This document shows, in pieces, positions 53,855-64,000 of a stretch of 64,000 bases of DNA (positions are counted from its first letter, which is position 1; the number at the start of each line of letters is the position of its first letter). The DNA comes from Algihabitans albus (GTDB lineage: Bacteria > Pseudomonadota > Alphaproteobacteria > Kiloniellales > DSM-21159), in the NCBI RefSeq assembly GCF_003572205.1, contig NZ_QXNY01000003.1:186001-250000 (forward strand), written 5' to 3'. The notes under the pieces are model-generated. The model was given only the letters and a program-made list of their open reading frames with translations. It made no database searches and was not told the DNA's origin. Position numbers and translations under genes: made by a program.

Positions 53855-54907
53855 CTAGTTTCGCTGCCAGGGGTAGCCCTGAGTATCGCGCTCCTCGGTA
53901 TAGTCGGCGATCAGACTGCGGTAATCGGTCAGAAGGTCATCGCCCGGCAGGCCAACACGGCTGGCGGTATCGACCCACTCATCGATAAAGGGTTCGCCGG
54001 CCGCAACCAGCTTCGCGCGCTCTTCCTCCGACAGCTTGATGACCTCCACGCCCTGACCCCGCATCGCCTCGACGGCGGCATCGTTCGCTGCCGTGATCAA
54101 CCGCCCGAACTCGTCGGCCATGTCGGAACCGACTTCGGCAAGAAGAGCCTGCTCTTCTGCACTCAGGCTTTCATGGACATCGAGGTTCATGAAGATACCG
54201 ACACCCCCGACCTGTCCCCAATCGAGCAAGGTGTAACTGTCCATCACCTCCGCCTGCTTCAGCGCGGTGACGGCATAGCTGTAGCCCTGCGAGCAGTCGA
54301 GCAACCCCGTGTCGAGCCCCTGATAGGCGTCGTAGATCGACATGTTGACCATATTCGCACCGAACTCACCGAAGACCTTGCCATAGGCGCCGGTGCCACG
54401 GACCTTCAGACCATCGATGTCGTCCGTCGTATTGATGGCCGTATCGGCACAGCCGATGTGCACGGCCGAGGTCGTGAAAGTTCCGATGTAGACCAAGTTC
54501 TTGTCGGCGAGGTTCTGTGCAATGGCATCCGACTTTCGCATCAGAGCGTCCGTCGCCCGCATGCCGACCCAGGCGTCCGGATTGTCCAGGGGCAGATCAG
54601 AAATGCCGTAACCCGCCATCTCCTGAGGATAGTAGACGGCAATCACCGTACCCGTGTCGGCAACACCATTGCCGACTGACTGCATGGCGGCATTGGCTTT
54701 GAACAACGCACCGCCCCATTGGATGTCGATCCGCATCTCGCCGTCCGAGCGTTCGGCGATCTGATCGGCGAACCACTGAAGCGCTTCGGCGCGGGCGCCT
54801 CGGTTCGGTCCCGCCTCGCCATGGATCAGAACGGTCTCTGCCGCAGCCGTGGCCGCGACGCCGCTCAACGCCAGCGCGATCGCAAGCGTTTTGATGTGAC
54901 TGGTCAT
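53855..54907 (-). CDS. TRAP transporter 3 substrate-binding protein (DctP family)
   Basis: A 350-residue periplasmic binding protein: signal peptide residues 1-23 (KTLAIALALSGVAATAAA, cleavage before ETV). The DctP fold includes DGLKVRGTGAYGK, with the ligand-binding Arg position. AAGGGAAG precedes ATG 54907. First gene of the ten-gene operon. Gene context suggests a dicarboxylic acid such as pimelate or a similar chain. Confidence 0.92.
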   Translation of the reverse strand: MTSHIKTLAIALALSGVAATAAAETVLIHGEAGPNRGARAEALQWFADQIAERSDGEMRIDIQWGGALFKANAAMQSVGNGVADTGTVIAVYYPQEMAGYGISDLPLDNPDAWVGMRATDALMRKSDAIAQNLADKNLVYIGTFTTSAVHIGCADTAINTTDDIDGLKVRGTGAYGKVFGEFGANMVNMSIYDAYQGLDTGLLDCSQGYSYAVTALKQAEVMDSYTLLDWGQVGGVGIFMNLDVHESLSAEEQALLAEVGSDMADEFGRLITAANDAAVEAMRGQGVEVIKLSEEERAKLVAAGEPFIDEWVDTASRVGLPGDDLLTDYRSLIADYTEERDTQGYPWQRN

Positions 54908-55242
54908 GCCGTCTTCCCTTAAGTATAAATTCTACTATGTGGAACTCAGTTCCATTTTTTGTCAGGCTAAGTGTAAAGCGCCTCAAGATCAATGGTCCAA
55001 CGGAGGCTTTCGCGGGTGCGGCGCAAGCTTCTATGATCTCTAGAAAGTCCTTCCCCTAGCGGGATGATCGGAGGTTGCGACGGGCGAGCTTCGCAAGCCC
55101 GGTTTCGCGCCATTTTCATCGACGCAAGGACCGCAGTCGGCGCATCGGCATTGTCCAACCCCCCATTTTCTGGTCCGCTCCCGCAAGGCTTAGGCGACTC
55201 GCGTAGGGCCTCGAACTTTCAACGCCATTTCGGACCCTCCAT
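54908..55242. other. Divergent intergenic region between TRAP operon 3 and the epimerase
   Basis: About 335 bases. The left part contains an AT-rich stretch (AAGTATAAATTCTACTATG near 54921-54939) and the palindromic operator, fitting the minus-strand operon promoter. The right part (55000-55242) shows no clear promoter or hairpin for the plus-strand epimerase. Confidence 0.5.
54940..54954. promoter_or_regulatory. Putative IclR-family operator
   Basis: TGGAAC-TCA-GTTCCA is a perfect 6-3-6 palindrome about 33 bases before the first gene of the operon. It closely matches the TGGAAAT-N-ATTTCCA style of IclR-family sites. The IclR regulator is the fourth gene of the same operon, suggesting autoregulation. 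Confidence 0.7.
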
Positions 55243-56160
55243 ATGAGCGATTCTTCGCCCCCACTTCTGGTCACCGGCGCCACCGGTTTCATCGGACAGC
55301 ATGTCATGGCGAACGCCGGCGCTCGGGCGGTCGCTCTTTCGCTGCGTGCCGGAGATCCGGTCAGTGACCGGCTGGACAGAGCGCTGGCCGGCCGGCCTGG
55401 AGCCGCCGTGATCCACCTGGCGGGGCGCGCTCACGCTAGCGATCCCGTGGCGCCGGAGACCTATCGACACGATAACCGCGATCTCCCTCTGGCCTTGGCG
55501 AAGGCGGCGCTGGCGCGTGGCGTCAACCGGTTCGTCTTCGTCTCGACGATCGCCGTCCATGGAGCGTCGAGCGGTGCCGGAGCCTTCCACGCAGGAGACC
55601 GACCGAATCCGCAGTCCGCCTACGCCCGGGCCAAGCTGGAGGCGGAAGAGGCCCTGACCGGACTGGTGGACCAAGGCTTAGAACTGGTCATCGTGCGCCC
55701 CCCCCTGGTCTACGGCGCCGGCGCCAAAGCCAACCTGGCCCGCTTGGCCGACGCGGTCGCGCGCGGACTGCCGCTCCCACTGGGCGCGGTGCGCAACAGA
55801 CGCTCCCTGGTCAACGCGAAGGACCTGGCCGACCTGCTGCTGCTTGCGGCATCGCATCCTCAAGCGCCGGGAGGCATCTTCCTGCCGGCCGACCGTACCC
55901 CGGTATCGACGGCTGAGCTCATCCGCGCTCTCGGCGAAGCGCTCGGCAAGCCGGCACGCCTGCTGCCGATTCCGGTCGCCCTCCTGCGGCTGGCCGGACG
56001 ATTGACCCGTCAGACGCGAACCATCGGGCAATTGGTCGACTCCCTGGAGGTCGCGCCCAGCCCGGCGATCGAGCGGCTGGCCTGGGTACCGCGCAGAGGT
56101 CTCGCGGAAGGGTTGGCCGCCTTCGCCGCAGCACGGCGAGGGACGGTTCGGACCGAGTAA
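55243..56160 (+). CDS. NAD-dependent epimerase/dehydratase (nucleotide-sugar SDR)
   Basis: A 305-residue extended short-chain dehydrogenase: LLVTGATGFIGQHV cofactor motif, STIAVHG, the YxxxK pair in SAYARAKLEAEE and RPPLVYGAG. It resembles WbpV/UDP-glucose 4-epimerase-like enzymes of polysaccharide loci. ATG 55243 has no good ribosome site. First of three nucleotide-sugar genes on the plus strand. Confidence 0.85.
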   Translation: MSDSSPPLLVTGATGFIGQHVMANAGARAVALSLRAGDPVSDRLDRALAGRPGAAVIHLAGRAHASDPVAPETYRHDNRDLPLALAKAALARGVNRFVFVSTIAVHGASSGAGAFHAGDRPNPQSAYARAKLEAEEALTGLVDQGLELVIVRPPLVYGAGAKANLARLADAVARGLPLPLGAVRNRRSLVNAKDLADLLLLAASHPQAPGGIFLPADRTPVSTAELIRALGEALGKPARLLPIPVALLRLAGRLTRQTRTIGQLVDSLEVAPSPAIERLAWVPRRGLAEGLAAFAAARRGTVRTE

Positions 56161-56323
56161 GACAGAGCGAAGCCGCCGCCCGGTCACGGGGTCACGTGGC
56201 TGAAGACCATCGGCTTTGAACGTTGTCTGACTCTAAGCTCCTCGTGTATGCGATCGCCTGCCGATGCCAAAAGGCGAGCGTTCACTTCACTGCCGCACTG
56301 CCCGCGAGGACGAAGGAGTTTCG

Positions 56324-57604
<1,281 letters not shown>

Positions 57605-57865
57605 ACCGGATGGCGACCGAAGCTGCCTCTCCCAGCCACCGGATCCAGGCCGGACTTGGCACATGATGCGCTGACGAGGCATCACCGTCCAACTCAGGGC
57701 TAGACACCGCCAGCTTCGAGGCGGCATACGACTTGTGAATTTGGAAAGCGGTCAGCAGGCCTGCCGGAGGCCTTCCTCCGCTCTGCCGTCCGAGGCCGAG
57801 CCCGCTTCCCGACCATCCGCCTCGCAAGCAGGTCGGTGCGGCCTGACTCGTCGAAGGAGACCCGT

Positions 57866-58843
57866 ATGACCGTCCTCGTCACTGGAGCAGCCGGTTTCAT
57901 TGGCATGCAGGTTTCGCATGCGCTGATGGATCGCGGCGAGACGGTGGTCGGTTTGGACAACCTCAACGACTACTACGACCCGGCTCTGAAGCAGGCGCGC
58001 CTTGAGACACTGCAGCGGCGCGAGGCTTTCAGCTTCCACAAGGTCGAGCTAGCCGAACGCGAGGAGGTCTTCGCCGCGTTCGAGGCGCATCCGAAGATCG
58101 ACCGGGTGATCCATCTAGCGGCTCAAGCCGGTGTTCGGCACTCACTTACAGATCCCTATGTCTATGTGCGCTCGAACGTCATGGGACATCTGGTGATGAT
58201 GGAGGCTTGCCGCGCGCGCGCCGGACTGAAGCACTTCGTTTACGCCAGCTCTTCGTCCGTCTACGGCGGCAATACGGAGCTGCCTTTCTCCGTCGAGGAT
58301 CGCGTCGACGCTCCGGTGTCGCTCTATGCCGCGACCAAGCGTGCCGACGAGCTGATGAGCTCCTGTTACGCCCACCTCTACGATATTCCAGCCACCGGTC
58401 TGCGCTTCTTCACGGTCTACGGGCCATGGGGACGTCCCGATATGTCGCTCTGGCTGTTCACCAAGGCGATCCTGACGGGTCAGCCGGTTCATGTATTCAA
58501 CCATGGGGAGATGCGCCGGGACTTCACCTACGTCGACGACATCGTGAAAGGCGTCATCTCCGCGTTGGACCGGCCGCCCAGCGGCGCCGAGGGGCGCCCT
58601 CACAAGGTCTACAACCTCGGCAACCACCGCTGCGAGGAACTCCTGCATTTCATCGAGGTGATTGAGCAGGCTTGCGGGCGCAAGGCTGAGAAACGTCTCG
58701 AAGAGATGCAGCCAGGCGACGTGACGGCGACCTGGGCGGACATCGAAGCGTCGCAACGCGATCTGGGTTTCGAGCCGACGACCAGCATCGAGAGGGGAAT
58801 CCCGCGGTTCGTCGAGTGGTTTCGCGGTTACACCGGACTCTAG
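57866..58843 (+). CDS. UDP-glucuronate 4-epimerase (LpsL/CapI-like)
   Basis: A 325-residue SDR epimerase: VLVTGAAGFIGMQV, DNLNDYYDPALKQARL, SSSSVYGGN, the YxxxK of SLYAATKRADE, and TVYGPWGRPDMSL. The DNLNDYYD block is characteristic of UDP-GlcA 4-epimerases making UDP-GalA. GAAGGAG precedes ATG 57866. It converges on cysNC after 23 bases. Confidence 0.9.
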   Translation: MTVLVTGAAGFIGMQVSHALMDRGETVVGLDNLNDYYDPALKQARLETLQRREAFSFHKVELAEREEVFAAFEAHPKIDRVIHLAAQAGVRHSLTDPYVYVRSNVMGHLVMMEACRARAGLKHFVYASSSSVYGGNTELPFSVEDRVDAPVSLYAATKRADELMSSCYAHLYDIPATGLRFFTVYGPWGRPDMSLWLFTKAILTGQPVHVFNHGEMRRDFTYVDDIVKGVISALDRPPSGAEGRPHKVYNLGNHRCEELLHFIEVIEQACGRKAEKRLEEMQPGDVTATWADIEASQRDLGFEPTTSIERGIPRFVEWFRGYTGL

Positions 58844-58866
58844 GCTGAGAGGCTTTCTACCCTCGA

Positions 58867-60771
58867 CTAGTTGCTCTTCGGCGGGTCGAAGGCGATACGC
58901 GACCGGCAGAACTCGAGTAGCTCGGCAACACCGTCTTCGATCGAGAGCGCGTTGGTATCGACCACGAAATCCGGGTTGCTTGGAGGATCGTAAGGAGCGC
59001 TGACGCCAGTGAAGTCGGCGATCTCGCCGGCACGGGCTTTCTTATAGAGGCCCTTGGGATCGCGCTGCTCGCAGGTCGCCAGGTCGGCGGCCACGTGAAT
59101 CTCGTGGAACCCGCCAGGCACAAGGCGTTCGGTCGCGGCACGGGCGCGGTCGCGGTCGCTCTGGTAAGGCGAGATGAAGGCGGTGATACAGACCGCTCCG
59201 GAATCGGCGAAAAGAGCAGCCGCCTCACCGACGCGGCGAATGTTTTCCGCCCGGTCCTTTGGCGAGAAGCCGAGGTTGGCATTGAGGCCGCGCCGCACGT
59301 TGTCGCCATCCAGCACGTAGACCTGATACCCGCGTTCGAACAGCAGGCGCTCCAGCGCCATCGCCAAGGTCGACTTGCCGGCGCCGGACAAGCCGGTCAG
59401 CCAAATCACCCCGCCCTTATGGCCGCTGCGCGCCCAGCGTTCCTCGCGCGACACGCCATGTTCGACCGAGAATACGTTGGAGGCACGAACCTGCATGACA
59501 CTGCGCTGGTCCGGGTAGCCCTCCATCGAAATCAGGCCCCCACCGACCAGATCCAAGCCATCCAGCAGCACGAAACGTCCGCTATGCGGCAAGGTCTGTG
59601 CCTCATCGACCACCATGAGCGCGCGACTGCGCAGCACCGCCTCGCCGATACCGTTACGCTGCAGGGCTTCGCCGCTGCGCCGCTCGAGGCTATCGGTATC
59701 GATGGTTTGCTCGATCGCCACGACCTCGACCGCGTAGCGTGCGGTCCCGAGCTTCGCCGTCAGCTTCTGGCCGGGCTCCAACGCGCCATGGCCGAGCCAG
59801 AACAGCGTCGTCTTGAAGACGTTGGTAAGTTGCGGAGGGCGCTCCTCATGGCTCATCACCTCGCCACGCTCGAGGAAGAGTTGTTCCTCCAAGGTCAGAC
59901 CGACCGAATGGCCGGCATGAGCCTCGAGCGGAGGTTCGGCGTTCCAGGCCTCGAGGCTGCGCACCCGGGCCGTCTTGTTCGACGGGCTGAACAGCACCGT
60001 GTCGCCGGCGCGCAGCACGCCGCTCTCGACCCGGCCGACCAGAATGCGCCGCTCGTCGAAATGATAGACATCCTGGATCGGCAGGCGCAGGGGCTGCAGG
60101 CTGGGCCGCGTGACGCTCTGAAAACGATCCAGCATGTCGAGCAAACTGGGGCCATTGAACCAGGCGAGCTCCGGGCTGGATGCCGCGACATTGGCGCCCT
60201 CGCGCGCAGCGATGGGCAGAATGGCAGCCGGCTCGACCCCGATCCCTGCGAGATAGTCCGTAACCTCTTGCGCCACTTCGGCAAATCGGGACTGGTCGTG
60301 GTCGACCAGATCCATCTTGTTGACCACGACGGCCACCTGCCGAACACCGAGCAGATGCAGAAGGTAGCCGTGTCGCCGCGATTGCTCACGCACGCCCTCG
60401 GCCGCGTCGATCACCAGAATCGCAGCATCGGCCTCGGCGGCGCCGCTGACCATGTTCTTCAGGAATTCGCGGTGCCCAGGCGCGTCGATGATCACGTAGT
60501 CGCGCCTGTCGGTCTTGAAGCGGATCTGGGTGGTGTCGATGGTCACCGCCTGATCACGCTCGGCCTGAAAGGAGTCCAACACGAAGGACCACTCCAGCGC
60601 CATGCCGCGCTTCGCCGATACGGCTTGCAGTTCCTCGAGTTTACCCTCGGGCAGGGCGTCGGTGTCGTAGAGCAGCCGGCCGACCAGAGTAGACTTGCCA
60701 TGGTCGACGTGGCCGACGACGACGAGCTTGAGCAGTTCCCGCGGCGCGGGATTAAGGGAAGTATGAGTCAT
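58867..60771 (-). CDS. cysNC: Bifunctional sulfate adenylyltransferase subunit 1 / APS kinase
   Basis: A 634-residue fusion. The CysN GTPase (residues ~1-430) shows [14 protein letters not shown] and NKMDL. The CysC APS kinase (residues ~440-634) shows GLSGAGKST and the [17 protein letters not shown] block. It makes PAPS from ATP and sulfate with CysD. ATG 60771; the frame is open upstream but that part is antisense to cysD. NodQ-type fusions like this often serve sulfation of glycans. Confidence 0.93.
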   Translation of the reverse strand: MTHTSLNPAPRELLKLVVVGHVDHGKSTLVGRLLYDTDALPEGKLEELQAVSAKRGMALEWSFVLDSFQAERDQAVTIDTTQIRFKTDRRDYVIIDAPGHREFLKNMVSGAAEADAAILVIDAAEGVREQSRRHGYLLHLLGVRQVAVVVNKMDLVDHDQSRFAEVAQEVTDYLAGIGVEPAAILPIAAREGANVAASSPELAWFNGPSLLDMLDRFQSVTRPSLQPLRLPIQDVYHFDERRILVGRVESGVLRAGDTVLFSPSNKTARVRSLEAWNAEPPLEAHAGHSVGLTLEEQLFLERGEVMSHEERPPQLTNVFKTTLFWLGHGALEPGQKLTAKLGTARYAVEVVAIEQTIDTDSLERRSGEALQRNGIGEAVLRSRALMVVDEAQTLPHSGRFVLLDGLDLVGGGLISMEGYPDQRSVMQVRASNVFSVEHGVSREERWARSGHKGGVIWLTGLSGAGKSTLAMALERLLFERGYQVYVLDGDNVRRGLNANLGFSPKDRAENIRRVGEAAALFADSGAVCITAFISPYQSDRDRARAATERLVPGGFHEIHVAADLATCEQRDPKGLYKKARAGEIADFTGVSAPYDPPSNPDFVVDTNALSIEDGVAELLEFCRSRIAFDPPKSN

Positions 60772-60787
60772 TTCCTGGGGAACTCGA

Positions 60788-61582
60788 TCACATATAGCCG
60801 CTGGCGCGCAGACGTTCGAAGGCGTCTTCGCTGTCATGGTCCATGGTACGGCCGGCCCGCTCGGGCTGCCGGGTCGTCTCCAGCTCGGCGATGATTTCCT
60901 CGATGGTGCCGGCCTGCGATCGGATCGGCCGGGTGATATCCTTTTCGCCGAGCGAGCGATAGCGCCAGCCGTCGCGCGCGAAATAGAGCGGTACCACGGG
61001 AATGCGCTCACGCTGGATGTAGCGCCAAATGTCGACCTCGGTCCAGGCGAGGAGAGGATGGATGCGCAGATGCGCGCCCGGCCGGATCTCCGTCTTGTAC
61101 TGATCCCAGAACTCCGCCGGCTGGTCCTTGTAGTCCCAGGTGCCGGACTCGTCACGCGGACTGAAGACCCGTTCCTTGCCGCGCACCGCCTGTTCGTCGC
61201 GGCGAATGCCAAGAAAGATCCCGCGAAACCCCTGATCGGCGATGATTCGCTTCAACCCCAACGTTTTGCGCGCCGCGTGGCGTGAATTGAGCGGCAGCGT
61301 CGGATCGGTCTCTTCCAGCGCCGGACAATCGGCATTGATGTAGCTGAGGCCCCACGTCTCCACGTATTCGTCACGGAAGGCATAGACCTCATCCAGCTCA
61401 TTGCCGGTGTCGAGCAGCACGACGGGAAAGGGGACGCGCCCGAAGAAAGCCTTCCGTGCCAACCAGACCATGACGTTGGAGTCCTTGCCCAGCGACCAGA
61501 GCATCGAGAGAGGCTCCAGGCGAGCGTAGGCCTCGCGCAGAATGAAAAGCGATTGCGATTCCAGTTGATCCAAGCGGTCCAT
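60788..61582 (-). CDS. cysD: Sulfate adenylyltransferase subunit 2
   Basis: A 264-residue ATP pyrophosphatase: PP-loop [32 protein letters not shown] and the C-terminal LRASGYM, typical of CysD/NodP. It adenylates sulfate, driven by CysN GTP hydrolysis. ATG 61582 is chosen, with AAGGG upstream; an adjacent GTG is possible. Followed after 16 bases by cysNC. No reductase (cysH, cysI) is in the window. Confidence 0.93.
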   Translation of the reverse strand: MDRLDQLESQSLFILREAYARLEPLSMLWSLGKDSNVMVWLARKAFFGRVPFPVVLLDTGNELDEVYAFRDEYVETWGLSYINADCPALEETDPTLPLNSRHAARKTLGLKRIIADQGFRGIFLGIRRDEQAVRGKERVFSPRDESGTWDYKDQPAEFWDQYKTEIRPGAHLRIHPLLAWTEVDIWRYIQRERIPVVPLYFARDGWRYRSLGEKDITRPIRSQAGTIEEIIAELETTRQPERAGRTMDHDSEDAFERLRASGYM

Positions 61583-61741
61583 CACGGCCCTTATCGAGGG
61601 TTTAAAGTCAGACTTTCGGTTGCAGCCCCTTTAGCGACTGTCCGTATCGCCTGTCATAGAAAGATGACTTATCGTTTCGCAAGTGGCGATTTCGTGGCCC
61701 TCTGACTTGCATTCGAGCAGCAAGCGTGGCCTAACGGCTGG

Positions 61742-62878
61742 ATGAAGTCCCTCGACCGCTACGTTTTGCTGCAATTGCTGGGGACGACCTTTGCCACCAG
61801 CCTAGCCTTGACCTTCACGGTTTGGCTCACCCAGTCGCTGCGGCTATTCGACTACATCATCAATCGTGGCTTGCCGGCGGAGAAATTTGTGATCTTCGCC
61901 GCTCTGCTGATGCCGAGCTTTCTAACGATCGTGATGCCGATCGCGACTTTCGTATCGGTCGTCTTCGTCTACAACAAACTGGCCACAGACAACGAATTGA
62001 TCGTCATGCGGGCCTGCGGGCTGAGCCAGGTACAGGTGGCCAGACCGGCCCTCTTGCTGGGGGTCGTGGTGACCTTGCTGATGTTCCTGATCACTCTTTA
62101 TGTGCTGCCGTTGTCCTTCAGGAGTTTCAAGGACCTGCAGCACGACATTCGAACCAACTACTCTGCGGTTCTGCTGCAAGAGGGGATCTTCACGGAAATC
62201 GACGAAAACGTCGTGATCTATGTCGGCCAACGCACAGCGGAGGGCCAGTTGCTGGACGTCCTGGTCCACGACACTCGCGAACCGGCAAATCCCATCACAA
62301 TCATGTCCGAGGTCAGCGAGATCACGAGCGGAGAGTTGGGGCCCGTCCTCATTCTCTACCGCGGCCAGAGGCAGCAGTTCGACCGAAGCACCCAAGAGCT
62401 TTCAAATCTCAGCTTCGATCGCTATGCGCTGGAATTGGCGGACGAAGGCGGAGAGGAGCAGCGCAGTTGGCGGGAACCGCCGGAGCGCTACCTCCACGAG
62501 ATTTTCCGTCCGCCACAGAACTTCCTCGACGAACGCCACCGCGGAGAACTTCTCGCGAACGGTCATCAGCGCCTCGCTTTACCCCTCTACACGCCGGCTC
62601 TCGTCCTGTTGGGCGTGGCGCCCTTCCTGGCAGGAGAGTTCAGCCGGCGCGGCTACTGGAAACGAATCCTGCTCGCCGTAGTGATCGTTGCCTTGATTCA
62701 GGTTCAGGTTCTCGCGGTGGAGGATATGGTTGCCAACGATCTCAGTCTGTTACCCTTGATCTATGCGAGTATGATTCTGCCGAATCTCCTGATGGTTTGG
62801 ATGATTTTTTGGGCCAAACCGGAACGCTGGATCGGCCGCCGCTCAGCGGTGGCGGCGCAAATCTCGACCTCGAAGTGA
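61742..62878 (+). CDS. lptF: LptF/LptG-family permease (YjgP/YjgQ)
   Basis: A 378-residue protein: helices at the N-terminus (LLGTTFATSLALTFTVWLTQ), KLATDNELIVMRACGLSQ, a beta-jellyroll periplasmic domain (~residues 125-270), and C-terminal helices (LPLYTPALVLLGVAPFLAG; LIYASMILPNLLMVWMI). LptF and LptG form the LPS extraction complex with LptB. Here only one is encoded and the usual partner is not adjacent. ATG 61742 has a weak ribosome site. Confidence 0.87.
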   Translation: MKSLDRYVLLQLLGTTFATSLALTFTVWLTQSLRLFDYIINRGLPAEKFVIFAALLMPSFLTIVMPIATFVSVVFVYNKLATDNELIVMRACGLSQVQVARPALLLGVVVTLLMFLITLYVLPLSFRSFKDLQHDIRTNYSAVLLQEGIFTEIDENVVIYVGQRTAEGQLLDVLVHDTREPANPITIMSEVSEITSGELGPVLILYRGQRQQFDRSTQELSNLSFDRYALELADEGGEEQRSWREPPERYLHEIFRPPQNFLDERHRGELLANGHQRLALPLYTPALVLLGVAPFLAGEFSRRGYWKRILLAVVIVALIQVQVLAVEDMVANDLSLLPLIYASMILPNLLMVWMIFWAKPERWIGRRSAVAAQISTSK

Positions 62879-62967
62879 TGGTCGCAGGGCCGTATTGCGC
62901 GACTGATTTCTATTCTGGTGTTAAAAAAGTTTCGTCACCGCAACTTCACTTCAATCCGTAGAAATCC

Positions 62968-64000
62968 ATGAGAAAATTCTTGGCCTCAATCTACTTCCGC
63001 CGTGCGAGTCTGGCGCTTTTGCACGACGTTCTGATGGCCGTCACCGCGTTCGTGTTGGCTCTCCTGCTGCGGCTCGGTTTCCAAAGAGCCGAAGACTTGA
63101 CCCAGTGGGATCTCTGGATTTCCGCGGTGATCTTCGGCGTCGTCTCCGGCGCCGTTTTCCTGACGACGGGCCTTTACAGGGGCATCTGGCGCTACGCATC
63201 GCTGAACGACATGCTCGGTATTGTGAGAGCGGCAACGCTCGCCGTGTTGGTGTTCCTGCCGATCACGTTCATGGTCACCCGTCTCGACACCCTGCCCCGC
63301 AGCTCTCTGATCGTCACCTGGCTGCTGCTGATAGCGTTGCTCAGCGGCCCACGCCTGCTCTACCGGTTGCTGAAGGACGGTGGTCTGAACCACGTTCTGG
63401 AGCGCGATACACATCTAAGGGTTCCGGTACTGCTGATCGGTGCTGGCGACTCCGCCGAACTCTTCATCTCGTCGCTGAAACGCGACGCGAACTACGAGGT
63501 TCTGGCAGTCGTGGACGAGAAGGGCCGCCGCGTTGGCCGACGGATCCGCGGCATACCCGTGGTCGGCGATCTCGGAAAACTTCCGGAGATCCTTGCCCAG
63601 ATGACGTCCCAGAGCGGGCGCAGACCTCAGCGCATCATTCTGACGAAGGAACTGCGGCGCGAGCAGATGAACATGCTGCTCGCTCTCGCCGAAGACCACG
63701 GCGTCACGCTCGACCGATTGCCGCAGTTGACCGACTTCAAGCGTTCGCAAGGCAGCGAGCCCTTGTTACCGCAACCGGTCGCGATCGAAGATCTGCTGCG
63801 CCGCCCGCAGATCGTGTTGGATCCCGAACCGGTCCGGCAGATGGTGATCGGCCGCCGAGTTCTAGTGACAGGCGCCGGTGGCTCGATCGGCAGCGAATTG
63901 GTCCGTCAGCTCGCCGCACAGGACCCATCGGAAATCAGTCTCGTGGAGTCCAGCGAGTTCAATCTCTATCGCATGGATCGCGAATTGAGTCGGGATTGGG
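62968..64000 (+). CDS. WbpM/CapD-type nucleotide-sugar 4,6-dehydratase, N-terminal part (runs off the window)
   Basis: 344 codons are visible. Four N-terminal helices (VLMAVTAFVLALLLRL, ISAVIFGVVSGAVFLTTGLY, ATLAVLVFLPITFMV, LIVTWLLLIALLSG) are followed by a CoA-binding-like Rossmann domain (VPVLLIGAGDSAELFI). The catalytic SDR begins with VLVTGAGGSIGSELVRQ. This is the large FlaA1/WbpM form, which dehydrates UDP-GlcNAc at the membrane for O-antigen or capsule sugars. Start ATG 62968 with a poor ribosome site. Confidence 0.92.
   Translation, partial: MRKFLASIYFRRASLALLHDVLMAVTAFVLALLLRLGFQRAEDLTQWDLWISAVIFGVVSGAVFLTTGLYRGIWRYASLNDMLGIVRAATLAVLVFLPITFMVTRLDTLPRSSLIVTWLLLIALLSGPRLLYRLLKDGGLNHVLERDTHLRVPVLLIGAGDSAELFISSLKRDANYEVLAVVDEKGRRVGRRIRGIPVVGDLGKLPEILAQMTSQSGRRPQRIILTKELRREQMNMLLALAEDHGVTLDRLPQLTDFKRSQGSEPLLPQPVAIEDLLRRPQIVLDPEPVRQMVIGRRVLVTGAGGSIGSELVRQLAAQDPSEISLVESSEFNLYRMDRELSRDW

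Noticed and set aside
59095-60894. 599-codon plus-strand frame opposite cysNC
   Set aside because: Despite its length it has no domain, while the minus strand carries intact CysN and CysC motifs.
60772-61212. N-terminal extension of CysNC
   Set aside because: It would be antisense to cysD and has no conserved residues; MTHTSLNP at 60771 is directly before the GTPase domain.

Overview
The window is high-GC DNA (roughly 60-65% by eye) packed with short-gapped operons. Gene content points to a free-living, probably marine or saline, heterotrophic alphaproteobacterium, most likely Rhodospirillales-like. The pointers are three TRAP-type transporters, a DUF4212/ActP symporter, hmuTUV with hemP, a CbrA-like SLC5 histidine kinase and a fused CysNC. 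No rRNA, tRNA, CRISPR array, phage or insertion sequence was seen. The lineage is an inference, not a measurement.

Layout. 1-3.1 kb: start of a P-type cation ATPase, a class-C-type serine hydrolase and glycerol dehydrogenase. 3.4-8 kb: a small ORF ending in a terminator, a fatty-acid-hydroxylase-type membrane enzyme, a divergent PanB homologue, two small membrane proteins with a GlxA-type AraC regulator, and a GntR/FCD regulator. 8.3-11.9 kb: DUF6166 protein plus TRAP transporter 1. An ATATATCAA element recurs before the hydroxylase, the PanB homologue and the DUF6166-TRAP genes, suggesting one GntR regulon.

12.0-22.8 kb: signalling and acetate-type transport cluster. It holds an SLC5-STAC-histidine kinase, DUF4212 plus an ActP-like symporter, a cNMP/CBS/DUF294 nucleotidyltransferase-like protein, a 172-residue membrane protein, a receiver-only response regulator and a membrane-anchored degenerate kinase fused to an intact DEDDh exonuclease. 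22.8-31.7 kb: LysR-controlled catabolic operon (orphan molybdenum hydroxylase large subunit, DHDPS-family enzyme, 3-hydroxyanthranilate dioxygenase, TRAP transporter 2) with divergent aspartate dehydrogenase.

31.8-42.1 kb: heme/iron locus (tonB, three exbD genes, exbB, a secreted alpha/beta hydrolase, hemP, TonB-dependent receptor, hmuTUV, IsdG-type heme monooxygenase) with several Fur-like palindromes. One ExbD carries Asn in place of the proton-carrying Asp. 42.1-43.5 kb: DUF3179 protein. 43.6-54.9 kb: ten-gene minus-strand operon (TRAP transporter 3, IclR, FadJ-like, thiolase, two acyl-CoA dehydrogenases, thioesterase, acyl-CoA ligase). It resembles the pim dicarboxylate pathway and is headed by a perfect IclR-type palindrome.

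55.2-64 kb: surface polysaccharide region (three nucleotide-sugar enzymes, CysD/CysNC sulfate activation, an LptF-like permease, and a WbpM/CapD-type dehydratase running off the end). Sulfate activation among sugar-nucleotide genes suggests PAPS supply for a sulfated glycan.
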